NCBI GenBank assembly: GCA_007896885.1 | Contig: VOIU01000010.1 | Location: forward strand, 1-64,000 | Length of the DNA: 64,000 bases | Direction: 5' to 3' | Origin: Bacteroidaceae bacterium HV4-6-C5C | Lineage (GTDB): Bacteria; Bacteroidota; Bacteroidia; Bacteroidales; Bacteroidaceae | Program-made: the position numbers and the translations under genes | The notes under the pieces: model-generated | Told to the model about the DNA's origin: nothing | The model's database searches: none | Seen by the model: only the letters and a program-made list of their open reading frames with translations | In this document: piece by piece, positions 44,539 to 54,510 of the stretch | Layout of the letters: every line of letters begins with the position of its first letter | Position numbering within the stretch: position 1 is the first letter of the stretch

Positions 44539-47500
44539 TCAATCGCCCTCCAAACCATTTCTTTTTGCGTCTCTATATTGACGAGGTGACATGCCAAAAT
44601 GTTGTGTAAATGTTTTATAGAAAGTGCCCCTGTTGACATATCCAGCTTTATACATAATCTCTTCTATTGATAGGGTTGTTATCACTAAATACCGTTCTAC
44701 TATTGACAATCGATATTCTTTTATAATTTCAGCAGGAGATTTTTCTGTTATATTTCTTAATTTCCGGTAGAACTGGCGCGTGCTGCATCCCATTAATTTA
44801 CTTAGAAATTCGATTGAGAGGTCTGCGTTTTGAATATTATTATCGATATTCTGCATCATTCTCTCAAAAAATGCTCTGTCATCAACATGTAATAGATGTC
44901 CATTTTCCAGTTCGAATGTACTGTATACCGAATTGTAATATGCCTTTAGTTCATCTTTTCGTAGAATTAATCTATTTGCAATGGTTTCAAGGTACTGTAT
45001 GTCGAATGGTTTAGTAATATAGGCTTCAGCACCTGCTCCGATACTTTTGATCTGCTCATCTATATTATTTAATGCTGATAATGCTATAATCGGAATATGA
45101 TTTAGGATAGAATTCGATTTTACTTTTTTTATAAACGATACACCATCCATGTCAGGCATCATTATGTCCGTAATGATCAAATCTGGCAACTGTAGTTTTA
45201 GAGATTCATAAGCTTTTTCTGCTACTTCAAAGGATATTGTATTGTATTTGTTAGCGAAAATATCTGCAACGAACCATAACATTGAGGTGTCATCATCGAT
45301 AATCATAATCGTGCGTTTTTGCGAATCAAAAGCATTGGCTTTTTCTTTTTTAATTTCCTTTATGCTTTCGTTTAGATTGAGTTGCATGCTGATAATACTA
45401 TTATTAATAGTATTATCAGTAATGTCTAATAGTGGTAATTGTACTTTGAATGTAGTTAATTCGTAAGGCGAACTTGATACCTCAATCTCACCTTTCAATA
45501 AAGTAACCATGCTATGACAGATTGCCAATCCTAACCCATTACGTGGGGATTGACTTTCTTGCGATTCAAAATTGTCAAGTATGCGAAACCTGTCAAATAT
45601 CTTGTTTATATCTTCTTTCTGTATACCCTTCCCTGAGTTTGATATACGAATGCAGAGTAAGTTATTTTCATTTATATATAATTCAACCGTAATTTCTCCG
45701 TTATCTGGTGTATATTTGAAAGCGTTCGAGATTAGATTATTCGTTATCTTGTATAGACAACTATTATCCGTATTCCAATAGATATTTTCTTGTATTTTTA
45801 GTTTATAATTAATTTTCTTTCTTTCTGCCAATTCGGAGAATGCTTCAGTGATATCTTGTATTTGCTTGCTTACGAATATCTTTTCTATCTTGAGAGATTT
45901 ATTTCCTGTTTCTAATCTACGAAATTCTATGAGTTCAAGAATGAGGGAATTTAACCTGCCGGCATTTTGCCGAATCATATTTGCATATTTGTTGATATAA
46001 GAATCTGTGCTTTTGTAGGAAAGTATTCGTTCACATGGCCCTGAAATTAATGTAAGTGGTGTGCAGAATTCATGTGTAATGTTAGTGAAGAAGCGTAGTT
46101 TGGACTCATATAGTTCTTCTTTTTTCTGTTGATTGATTTGTCTTATCATGCTATTCTTCTTATGATGGTAGTGCTTAATACTCCATTTGATGCTGATCAT
46201 AATTATGCTGATTATAATTATTACATATATCCAGTACGCCATTGTACTTGTGTACCATGGAGGAGTGATTTGTATAATTATACTTTGAGGTGTGCTCTCC
46301 TTCCCCGTATTCTTATTTTTATATTTGACCAATAATATATATTTACCGGGAGTTAAATTGGAGAATGTTGCAGTATTTGAAAAACCATTGTCTATCCATT
46401 CATTACTTAAATTGATTATTTTATAATAATAGACGTAATTATTTCCATTAATATAATCAATGGCTCTGAACGATAGGCTAAAGAAATTCTGCTTATAGCT
46501 CAGCTTTAATATTGACTTTCCCTTATCCTCCATTATTTTGCTAAAAAGATTGTATTCTTTACCGTATATAGATAGCCGATAAAATTTGAGGGCAGGTGTA
46601 TATGGTTTTATGCCAATCATGTTTTCTTTAATACTTATGAATCCATTAGTCCCGCCAAAAAACAAAGTTCCGGTTCTTTCATCTTTATAAAACGCCCCAT
46701 CACTAAATTCTGTTATTTCAAAATACCCTTTTTGCGGGTAAGTTTGTATTGTACTTCTTACAGTATTAAAGCGTACAAGACCTTGATTTGTACTTAGCCA
46801 GAGATTAGCATGCGAGTCTTCCAATATGCCATGTATTGTGTTGTTTGGAAAGCCATCCACTTCGTTGTAAACGTGATATTTCTTGTTATTTAATTTTATT
46901 AACCCGTTACTACTTCCAAACCAGTACCCTTCTTTGTTCTTGTGAATTGCAAAAATATCATTGATAGTTTGGCTTTTTACTGTTTGATTGAAATGAAATG
47001 ATTTAAATCTATCGGTTAATGAATTCCAACGATATGCTCCATACCCACGGTTTCCAAACCAGATGATCGAATCATTTTCTTTAAATGATGTGAAAAAGTT
47101 ATTTGCAAAGCGCTTACCTCTCTCTTGTATAAATCGTTTTGCAAAAATAACTTTTGGTTCGTTACATAACATTTTAATTTTCACTTTTATTATACCTTCT
47201 TCAACGGTAGAAATCCATAATGTGCTGTCATTAAATTCGCAAATCGAATGGATATATCTTACGTTTTTACCTCCTGCAAGAAGGGGAAAGTTTTTTATTT
47301 TATTATCCTTGTAAGAAAAATAATTCATTCCATTTTCTGTTCCTATCCATAATATTCCATGCTTACTTGGCTCAAAACAATATACGGCATTATCTGCTAA
47401 TGCGCTATTATCTGCTTGTAGATGGTCGTATATATTGCTTTCCGAGTAATAGTCGAATAGACGTAGAATTCCTCCTCCTTTAGTTCCAATCCACAATGTG

Positions 47501-48576
47501 TTCTTACTATCTAGAAATAGGCTTCTTACCGGATTGTTGATATTATATGGAGAGCTACTCAGTATATTATTTTTTATAGAGTAGTCGTTCACAAAATACA
47601 TATACACTCCTTGTCCATCTGTTCCGACCCAAATGATGTCCTGGTTTTTATCTTTTACCAAACAGAAAATTCCCGATTGGATATTGGTTGCTTGGATACG
47701 ATATGGACTCTTTAAATTCTTTTGATGCCTGATTTGAATTAATCCATTGCTTTTAAAGCCCACAAAATAATCATTATGATGACGTATTATAGAGGATATT
47801 TCCCCACGGGAGTGTATCTCTGTCGATAAGTTTATAATGAAGGATGTTTTTTTGTTTTTTAGATTGTACTCATATAGAGAATTATCTTCGTCTGCAAAGA
47901 TAATAATATCGGACTCGTCTGCCGACGCAAATTTTAGTTTTTTTGGATGATGGAAGTAGTTATCTGGCTTTAACTGTATGGCATTCTTTCTTTTTATTAT
48001 ATTGAAACTTTTACTATCTCCGTTTGTGGAAAATATCCATAAAGTTTCGAAATTATCCACTATCATTTGACAGATGTCTCCGATATTGACTTTTACTGTT
48101 AATAGCTTTTGAAATTGTTTGTTACCTTTAGGAAGGCAATAGAGATCTCCATTGTCTTTTATGATATAAATATCATTTTCGGGAGATCTGGCTATTTTAT
48201 TGATATCTTTAAAGTTTTCAAAATATTGGATTTCTTGCGTTTTTGTGTTTAGACGATCCAATCCGTAATTCGTTTTTATCCATAATATATTTTTTTCAGC
48301 CTCTACTATGCTATTGATTAAATTACCGGAAATGTTATTTCGAAAGTCAATGGGAGTATATAACTGTAATATATTGCCATCAAAGGTGTTTAATCCGTCG
48401 CATGATCCAAACCAAAGTAGGCCGTCTTTGTCTTGGCATATTGAAAGAATGGCACTGTTAGATAATCCATTTTTATTTGATAGTTGACGGATACTGTATT
48501 GATTCGCTGCATAACAGAAAAATACAGAAAAGAAAATTAGAATGGCTGAAGCGGAAAAACGATAAATGGCTTTCAT
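44539..48576 (-). CDS. Hybrid two-component system sensor-regulator (HTCS)
   Basis: One-protein sensor and activator, about 1345 residues from the ATG at 48576 (the ATG at 48618 overlaps the -7 box). Order: signal peptide; periplasmic beta-propeller repeats (LLWFGSCDGLNTFDG, TLWIGTKGGGILRL); Y_Y_Y domain (near 700-760); membrane helix near 780-800; histidine kinase with NITHEFCTPLTLI (His near 834) and ATPase box GLGLAICHSMV; receiver with IIDDD and TDIMMPDMDG (Asp near 1135); C-terminal AraC-type helix-turn-helix. It is divergent from the GH97-to-GH2 operon and very likely activates it on binding a specific oligosaccharide. Confidence 0.96.
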   Translation of the reverse strand: MKAIYRFSASAILIFFSVFFCYAANQYSIRQLSNKNGLSNSAILSICQDKDGLLWFGSCDGLNTFDGNILQLYTPIDFRNNISGNLINSIVEAEKNILWIKTNYGLDRLNTKTQEIQYFENFKDINKIARSPENDIYIIKDNGDLYCLPKGNKQFQKLLTVKVNIGDICQMIVDNFETLWIFSTNGDSKSFNIIKRKNAIQLKPDNYFHHPKKLKFASADESDIIIFADEDNSLYEYNLKNKKTSFIINLSTEIHSRGEISSIIRHHNDYFVGFKSNGLIQIRHQKNLKSPYRIQATNIQSGIFCLVKDKNQDIIWVGTDGQGVYMYFVNDYSIKNNILSSSPYNINNPVRSLFLDSKNTLWIGTKGGGILRLFDYYSESNIYDHLQADNSALADNAVYCFEPSKHGILWIGTENGMNYFSYKDNKIKNFPLLAGGKNVRYIHSICEFNDSTLWISTVEEGIIKVKIKMLCNEPKVIFAKRFIQERGKRFANNFFTSFKENDSIIWFGNRGYGAYRWNSLTDRFKSFHFNQTVKSQTINDIFAIHKNKEGYWFGSSNGLIKLNNKKYHVYNEVDGFPNNTIHGILEDSHANLWLSTNQGLVRFNTVRSTIQTYPQKGYFEITEFSDGAFYKDERTGTLFFGGTNGFISIKENMIGIKPYTPALKFYRLSIYGKEYNLFSKIMEDKGKSILKLSYKQNFFSLSFRAIDYINGNNYVYYYKIINLSNEWIDNGFSNTATFSNLTPGKYILLVKYKNKNTGKESTPQSIIIQITPPWYTSTMAYWIYVIIIISIIMISIKWSIKHYHHKKNSMIRQINQQKKEELYESKLRFFTNITHEFCTPLTLISGPCERILSYKSTDSYINKYANMIRQNAGRLNSLILELIEFRRLETGNKSLKIEKIFVSKQIQDITEAFSELAERKKINYKLKIQENIYWNTDNSCLYKITNNLISNAFKYTPDNGEITVELYINENNLLCIRISNSGKGIQKEDINKIFDRFRILDNFESQESQSPRNGLGLAICHSMVTLLKGEIEVSSSPYELTTFKVQLPLLDITDNTINNSIISMQLNLNESIKEIKKEKANAFDSQKRTIMIIDDDTSMLWFVADIFANKYNTISFEVAEKAYESLKLQLPDLIITDIMMPDMDGVSFIKKVKSNSILNHIPIIALSALNNIDEQIKSIGAGAEAYITKPFDIQYLETIANRLILRKDELKAYYNSVYSTFELENGHLLHVDDRAFFERMMQNIDNNIQNADLSIEFLSKLMGCSTRQFYRKLRNITEKSPAEIIKEYRLSIVERYLVITTLSIEEIMYKAGYVNRGTFYKTFTQHFGMSPRQYRDAKRNGLEGD

Positions 48577-49008
48577 AAAAATATCAGATTTAAATTGGAC
48601 TAGGTACAAAAGTAGCAAATAAGCCTTTACTATCGGATTTTAATATAGTAAAAAAAAGTATGATTTTGTGCCGAAGTTGTATTAAATGCTTGTACGACTC
48701 TTTTCAACTACATAAATGGCATATATTCGTACAGCGGTGCTATATCCCCTTTTCTATATTTGCTGCATATTTCTGTTTAGAAGATGTTTTTAATAAAAAT
48801 GCTATGAAGTCTGATGTTACTTCTCTAAGTGGGCAATCTCTTAAGTGGGAATTATAATTCTCATATTATTAATATATGGTATGCGTTTATTATGAAAATA
48901 AATTTTGTAGATATGAGTTCATTACGCGATGTTGAGAGGAATAACTAATGATATTTTAATAAATATGTAACTCGAGAGTAAGATTATAAATAAAACTATT
49001 TAACTAAT
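48577..49008. promoter_or_regulatory. Divergent control region of the second PUL
   Basis: About 430 bases between the divergent HTCS and GH97 genes. TACTTTTG on the minus strand (48607-48614) is a good -7 box for the HTCS gene, about 30 bases before its start. For the GH97 operon no TAnnTTTG box was found, as expected if the promoter depends on an activator. Open frames here are short and without protein-like features. Confidence 0.5.
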
Positions 49009-50958
49009 ATGAGAAAAAAAATAAAATTAATATTATTCGGAATATTTCTATTCACACTTAATCTATCCGCTCAGCACTCTTTTGAATTATTTTCACCTGA
49101 TAATAGACTGCGTATTCAAGTTGAAATTGGTAATAATCTGTTTTTTAGTCTTTTTTGTAATGAGCATTTAATTTTTAAGAATAACCGCATAGAACTTGCT
49201 TTAAAAAATAAGACACTTGGACTAAACTCTTATGTAAGAAAAGTAAAGAAAGAAAATATTCATCGGGTTTTGAAACCGGTATTCCCTTTGAAATTCTCAA
49301 CAATAATTGATGAATATAACTCATTAAGGATATCTTTTAAAGACAATTTTTCTTTGGAATTCAGGGCCTATGATGATGGATTGGCTTACCGCTTTATTAC
49401 CGATATGCCTGATTCGGTCGACGTTCTTAATGAACAGCTCCAAATAAAATTTGCATGTGATTATAAATTGCATCTGCAAATTCCTTCTGGTTTTAAAACA
49501 GCCTATGAAGAAGCTTATACACATCTTGATTCTAATGAATGGGGGCGGATGGGTAAATTCTCGACGTTACCTGTTTTGATTGAAACCCCCTATTCCCGGG
49601 TTTTGATTTCCGAATCAAATGTAGCTGATTATCCGTGTATGTTTCTGCAGGGAGTATCGTATGGTTTATCTTCAGCTTTTCCTAAACTACCTGTTGAATT
49701 TGGAGATGACGGAGACCGTAGCCTGAAAATATTGAAAGAGGCAGATTGTATTGCAAGAACGGTTGGTAGACGCGATTATCCTTGGCGCTACTTTATTGTG
49801 GCGAAAGATGATAAAACATTATTGAAGACCTCGATGCCCTATAAATTAGCAGAGGAGAGCCAAATTCGGGATGTATCGTGGATTAAGCCGGGGCAAGTCA
49901 GTTGGGAGTGGTGGAATGGATGTGCCCCTTATGGGAAAGATGTTAATTTCTCAACAGGTTGTAATACTGAAACTTATCAATATTATATAGACTTTGCTTC
50001 CATGTTTAATATCCCGTATATTATTTTGGATGAAGGATGGTCTCAAAAAACAACTAATCCATTTATTCCTAATTCAGAACTTGATATACATCGTTTAATC
50101 CATTATGGGCAGGGAAAAAATGTTGGTATTATCCTTTGGCTTACATGGTTAACTGTGGAAAAGCATATGGACCTTTTTAAAACTTACTCGGAATGGGGTG
50201 TTAAAGGAATAAAAATTGATTTTATGGATAGGAGTGATCAATGTATGATGAATTTCTATGAAAAAGTCGCAAAGGAAGCGGCTAAATATAAATTGTTTGT
50301 TGATTTTCATGGAGCGATAACTCCTAAAGGATTAGAATATAAATATCCCAATATCCTTTCGTATGAGGGCGTCAGAGGGCTTGAACAGATGGGAGGATGT
50401 AAACCTGATAACACCATTTATTTACCGTTTATCCGAAACATAGCCGGAGCAATGGACTTTACGCCCGGGGCTATGATTAATATGCAACCTGGAGTATATT
50501 GTAGTAATCGCCCTAATTCTGCAGGAATGGGGACTCGAGCTTACAGTATGGCTCTCTTTACGATTTTTGAAAGCGGATTGCAGATGCTATGTGATAACCC
50601 TACATTGTATTATATGAATGAAGAGTGTACAGAGTTCATTACTAAAGTTCCCGTGACTTGGGATGAAACCGTTCCTTTGGTTGCAATCTTGGGGGAAGGT
50701 GTCATTATAGCTAAGCGAAAAGGTGATAAATGGTATATCGGGGGAATTACCAATGGCAATGAAAAGAAGGTAATAATTGACTTTAATTTCTTGCAAACCG
50801 GCAAGCAATATAAAATGATTTCCTACGAAGATGGACCAAATGCATCCAGGCAGGCTATGGACTATCGGAAAAAGGTGCAGGTTGTTACATCAAAAACGAA
50901 ATATGAGGTATCAATGGCTCCAAATGGAGGATGGACTGCTGTTTTGGAATTGGATTAA
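49009..50958 (+). CDS. GH97 glycoside hydrolase, retaining (alpha-galactosidase-like)
   Basis: A 649-residue exported enzyme (signal peptide to about residue 21, LNLSAQ). GH97 domains in order: N-terminal beta-sandwich, a catalytic barrel with WEWWNGCAPYGKDVNFST near 300, PYIILDEGWSQ near 335, KIDFMDRSDQ near 401, and a C-terminal beta domain. The Asp in KIDFMDRSDQ fits the nucleophile of the retaining GH97 branch, which includes alpha-galactosidases, while the inverting alpha-glucosidase branch has Glu residues instead. First gene of the operon opposite the HTCS; GH67 follows after 11 bases. Confidence 0.92.
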   Translation: MRKKIKLILFGIFLFTLNLSAQHSFELFSPDNRLRIQVEIGNNLFFSLFCNEHLIFKNNRIELALKNKTLGLNSYVRKVKKENIHRVLKPVFPLKFSTIIDEYNSLRISFKDNFSLEFRAYDDGLAYRFITDMPDSVDVLNEQLQIKFACDYKLHLQIPSGFKTAYEEAYTHLDSNEWGRMGKFSTLPVLIETPYSRVLISESNVADYPCMFLQGVSYGLSSAFPKLPVEFGDDGDRSLKILKEADCIARTVGRRDYPWRYFIVAKDDKTLLKTSMPYKLAEESQIRDVSWIKPGQVSWEWWNGCAPYGKDVNFSTGCNTETYQYYIDFASMFNIPYIILDEGWSQKTTNPFIPNSELDIHRLIHYGQGKNVGIILWLTWLTVEKHMDLFKTYSEWGVKGIKIDFMDRSDQCMMNFYEKVAKEAAKYKLFVDFHGAITPKGLEYKYPNILSYEGVRGLEQMGGCKPDNTIYLPFIRNIAGAMDFTPGAMINMQPGVYCSNRPNSAGMGTRAYSMALFTIFESGLQMLCDNPTLYYMNEECTEFITKVPVTWDETVPLVAILGEGVIIAKRKGDKWYIGGITNGNEKKVIIDFNFLQTGKQYKMISYEDGPNASRQAMDYRKKVQVVTSKTKYEVSMAPNGGWTAVLELD

Positions 50959-50969
50959 TAATTTAAGCT

Positions 50970-53129
50970 ATGAAGAAAATAGTTGTATTGCTGTTCCTTA
51001 TTGTTTGTTGTGTTAACCTTATTTATTCCGAAAATGGATATGATTTATGGTTACGCTATAAAAAGGTTGATAATCCTTTTTTGTATAGCTCATATAGAGA
51101 AAAGAACCATCATGTTATTTTCCCTTGTTCTTCAGATAAGTTACTTGCTGCGAAAAACGAACTGAGAAATGGCTTTTTGGGGTTATTGGATTTGCAGTTG
51201 ACTGAAACGGAGGTGATCGAAAATAATACTCTGGTTGTAGGTACTCCAAAGACGATCCCTGCGTTTCAACATCAGCCATTTATTCAAGATATTAACAAGT
51301 TGAATGATGATGGCTTTGTGATTCGGAGTTTAAATTTCCAGGGAAAGCAAGTTACAGGTATAATAGCTAAAACGGATATTGGGATTCTTTATGGCGTATT
51401 TCGCTATCTCCGATTAATGCAAATGCATAGTTCCATTGAAAGATTAGCTATTACAGAAGAACCGAGCTTAAAATATCGTGTACTGAACCATTGGGATAAT
51501 CTTAACGGTACTATTGAGCGTGGATATGCCGGATCGAGTCTTTGGGATTGGGAAAGACTTCCGACATATAAAGATAAACGCTATACAGACTATGCCCGGG
51601 CAAATGCGTCAATCGGTATTAACGGTAGTATTTTGAATAATGTAAATGCAAGTGCAAAAAGCCTGCGTGCCGATTGGTTGGTAAAAGCCGCCGGATTGGC
51701 TGATGTTTTTCGTCCATACGGCATAAAAGTGTATCTCACAGCAAAATTTAGTGCTCCCAAAGAAATTGGAGGGCTAGATACTGCGGACCCCTTAGATCCA
51801 AAAGTAAAGCAGTGGTGGAAAGACAAAGTAAAAGAAATATATGCTTTAATCCCTGATTTTGGAGGCTTTCTGGTAAAGGCGAACTCTGAAGGCCAACCGG
51901 GACCACAGGATTATGGAAGAACTCATGCCGATGGAGCTAATATGTTGGCTGACGCATTGGAACCTTTTGGAGGGATTGTTTTCTGGAGAGCTTTTGTTTA
52001 TCAGAATGAGCGGCATGTAGATCGCGTGGTTACGGGCTATAATGAATTTAAACCTTTGGATGGCACTTTCAGAAGAAATGTCTTTGTACAACCTAAGAAT
52101 GGTCCAATAGACTTTCAACCCCGCGAGCCTTTTCATCCTTTATTTGGGGCCATGCCTAATACTCCTCTTGCAATGGAATTTCAGATTACCCAGGAAAATT
52201 TGGGACATGCCGGTCATCTGGTATATTTAGGGACTTTGTATGAAGAGACGCTCCAATCCGATACTTATGAGAATGGTACCGGATCAACGGTTTCTAGGAT
52301 TTTACAGAATTACAATAAAACGTATGGGATGTCTGCTATTGCCGGCGTATCGAATATAGGTTCTGATTTGAACTGGACAGGCCATTTGTTTGGACAGGCA
52401 AACTGGTATGCCTTTGGACGCTTGGCATGGAATCCCGATTTGAGCTCCAAAGATATAGCCAAAGAATGGGTTAGATTAACTTTTTCCAATAAAGAGGAGA
52501 TTATTGACCCTATTTTGAATATGATGCTTATGTCGCGTGAAGCTGCTGTAAATTATATGATGCCTTTAGGAATAAATCATATCATGAACTTTGATACACA
52601 TAATGGACCGGAGCCATGGCATGATGACCCCGTATGGACTGCTTTTGATTATCACAAAGTGACTAAAGATAGCATTGGTGTAGATAGGACCATTAATGGG
52701 AGCAACGCTGTAAGTCAATATCGTTCTCCTGTCAAGGAAGAATTTAATGATATTCAAAAGTGCCCGTCTATTTATTTGTTGTGGTTTCATCGGGTACCTT
52801 GGAATTATAAAATGCCATCCGGACAAACTTTATGGAATGAGTTGGTAGCCCATTATTATAAAGGTGTGGATGAAGTTGAGCAGATGCAGAATATATGGAA
52901 TCGACTGAAAGGGAAAATCGATAATGAGCGCTTTGAACATGTTTCTTCATTATTAAAACTTCAAAAGGGAGAAGCTGCTTGGTGGAGAGATGCTTGTGTA
53001 CTCTTCTTCCAACAATATTCAGGTTTACCTATCCCCGAAGGTTATAGCCACCCTGAACATTCTCTTGAGTACTATAAACAGATACCATTCCCTTACAATT
53101 GGGATCAGACTAATTTTTTTGAGAAATGA
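50970..53129 (+). CDS. GH67 alpha-glucuronidase
   Basis: A 719-residue exported enzyme removing (4-O-methyl-)glucuronic acid from the non-reducing end of xylo-oligosaccharides. Signal peptide ends near residue 20. Catalytic segments match the family: VKANSEGQPGPQDYGR near 303 (acid Glu), PKNGPIDFQPREP near 375 (Asp) and MEFQITQEN near 405 (Glu). Length is typical. It overlaps the esterase gene downstream by four bases (ATGA). Its presence marks glucuronoxylan-type substrates. Confidence 0.95.
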   Translation: MKKIVVLLFLIVCCVNLIYSENGYDLWLRYKKVDNPFLYSSYREKNHHVIFPCSSDKLLAAKNELRNGFLGLLDLQLTETEVIENNTLVVGTPKTIPAFQHQPFIQDINKLNDDGFVIRSLNFQGKQVTGIIAKTDIGILYGVFRYLRLMQMHSSIERLAITEEPSLKYRVLNHWDNLNGTIERGYAGSSLWDWERLPTYKDKRYTDYARANASIGINGSILNNVNASAKSLRADWLVKAAGLADVFRPYGIKVYLTAKFSAPKEIGGLDTADPLDPKVKQWWKDKVKEIYALIPDFGGFLVKANSEGQPGPQDYGRTHADGANMLADALEPFGGIVFWRAFVYQNERHVDRVVTGYNEFKPLDGTFRRNVFVQPKNGPIDFQPREPFHPLFGAMPNTPLAMEFQITQENLGHAGHLVYLGTLYEETLQSDTYENGTGSTVSRILQNYNKTYGMSAIAGVSNIGSDLNWTGHLFGQANWYAFGRLAWNPDLSSKDIAKEWVRLTFSNKEEIIDPILNMMLMSREAAVNYMMPLGINHIMNFDTHNGPEPWHDDPVWTAFDYHKVTKDSIGVDRTINGSNAVSQYRSPVKEEFNDIQKCPSIYLLWFHRVPWNYKMPSGQTLWNELVAHYYKGVDEVEQMQNIWNRLKGKIDNERFEHVSSLLKLQKGEAAWWRDACVLFFQQYSGLPIPEGYSHPEHSLEYYKQIPFPYNWDQTNFFEK

Positions 53130-54472
53130 GAGGAAGTAAAATCTATGTGGTAGTAGCCATGCTGCTCTTTTGCAATCTGTCTTTTGCGCAAAAGATTAAA
53201 GTGGCATGTGTAGGGAATAGCATTACAGAGAATTATGCTCTTCCACTGAAAGACAAATATCCCACTATTCTGCAACGTCTGCTTGGAACGCAATATGATG
53301 TTCGTAATTATGGCATTGGAGGGCGTACGATGTTAAGAAAAGGCAATTATCCTTATTGGAATGAGGCGCGCTATAAGGAGGTGCTGGAGTGGAATCCGGA
53401 TATTGTCATCATTAAAATGGGAACCAATGATGCAAAACCCGGGAATTGGACTCATAAAGAAGAGTTTGTGACTGATTATGTTGACTTTGTAGATTCTTTT
53501 AAGTCTTTAACAAGTAAACCTAAGATATATTTGTGTTATCCGCTTCCGGCTTTCCCGGGAAATGTTCTACCTGTGGATGACCGTATTATTGCTGATGAGA
53601 TGATCCCGATGATTAAGCAAGTCGGTAGCAGGACAGAAGTCAGCATTATTGATTTGCACACTCCATTCATAGGGAAGAGTGATTTTGTGTATGATAAGAT
53701 TCATCCCAATGTAAAGGGAACGACGACTATGGCACGAATTATTGGCAAGGCTATTTGTCCTAAAAAGAGTTTCCCGAAACCACTACTTCGTTCTAAAGTT
53801 GATGTGATATTTATTGGTAACAGCATCACTGAAGGAACTTATTTGCAGACACCACCTCCCATGGCTGCTGCTCTGTATTTGGATAGTTTGGGCTATGATG
53901 TTAAATATGCGAATTGTGGAATGAGTGGATATACCACTTATAATTTCTTGCCCCCAGGAAGAGCCTTCCAAAAAGTTGTTTCTGCTGCCGATTCTATTTA
54001 TAAGAAGGGAGAAATGCTTGTGTTCTCAATGAAATTGGGTACAAATGATAGTGCATGCAAGGGTACTACTGGAGCACCTGTTTCTGCATCTGCATACAAA
54101 GTAAATATGCAAATTATTATTGATTCTATACATGCAAGATTCCCTTTGGCTAAAATAATGATTCATTATCCTATATGGTATAGTGAAAATACTCAGAATG
54201 GTGCAGTGTATCTTAAAGAAGGGCTTGATAGATTGAAAACCTATATGCCGATAATAGATCAACTGGTTAAAGATAATAATGGTTTTGTCTTTTCCGGAGA
54301 TAAAAAAGGTTTTGGACTTTTCCGTAATCATGGCCTAAAATATTATAAACCTCAAGAAGGGAAGCAGGGCATATATTATTTGCATCCCAATGCTTATGGT
54401 GCCAAAATCTTGGGAAATCTGTGGGCAAGGGAAATTGATAGATTAATAATAAAGAAGAATAGAATGGAGTAA
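53126..54472 (+). CDS. Two-domain SGNH/GDSL esterase
   Basis: A 448-residue exported protein (signal MRGSKIYVVVAMLLFCNLSFAQ) made of two SGNH hydrolase domains. Domain 1 (about 22-215) has CVGNSITE, YGIGGRT, KMGTNDAK and DKIHP, so Ser, Gly, Asn and the Asp-His pair are present. Domain 2 (about 225-445) repeats FIGNSITE, NCGMSGY, KLGTNDSA and YYLHP; here the Asp of DxxHP is replaced, so it may be inactive or use another acid. Such enzymes often deacetylate plant polysaccharides. It overlaps GH67 by four bases, so acetylated glucuronoxylan fragments are a likely substrate. Confidence 0.85.
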   Translation: MRGSKIYVVVAMLLFCNLSFAQKIKVACVGNSITENYALPLKDKYPTILQRLLGTQYDVRNYGIGGRTMLRKGNYPYWNEARYKEVLEWNPDIVIIKMGTNDAKPGNWTHKEEFVTDYVDFVDSFKSLTSKPKIYLCYPLPAFPGNVLPVDDRIIADEMIPMIKQVGSRTEVSIIDLHTPFIGKSDFVYDKIHPNVKGTTTMARIIGKAICPKKSFPKPLLRSKVDVIFIGNSITEGTYLQTPPPMAAALYLDSLGYDVKYANCGMSGYTTYNFLPPGRAFQKVVSAADSIYKKGEMLVFSMKLGTNDSACKGTTGAPVSASAYKVNMQIIIDSIHARFPLAKIMIHYPIWYSENTQNGAVYLKEGLDRLKTYMPIIDQLVKDNNGFVFSGDKKGFGLFRNHGLKYYKPQEGKQGIYYLHPNAYGAKILGNLWAREIDRLIIKKNRME

Positions 54473-54510
54473 CCTATCTAATAGTGTTTAATAATAATTA
54501 AATCAGAACT

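Noticed and set aside
48660..48857. 65-residue open frame in the HTCS/GH97 gap
   Set aside because: No recognisable signal, domain or helix pattern, and it lies in the divergent control region; treated as chance.
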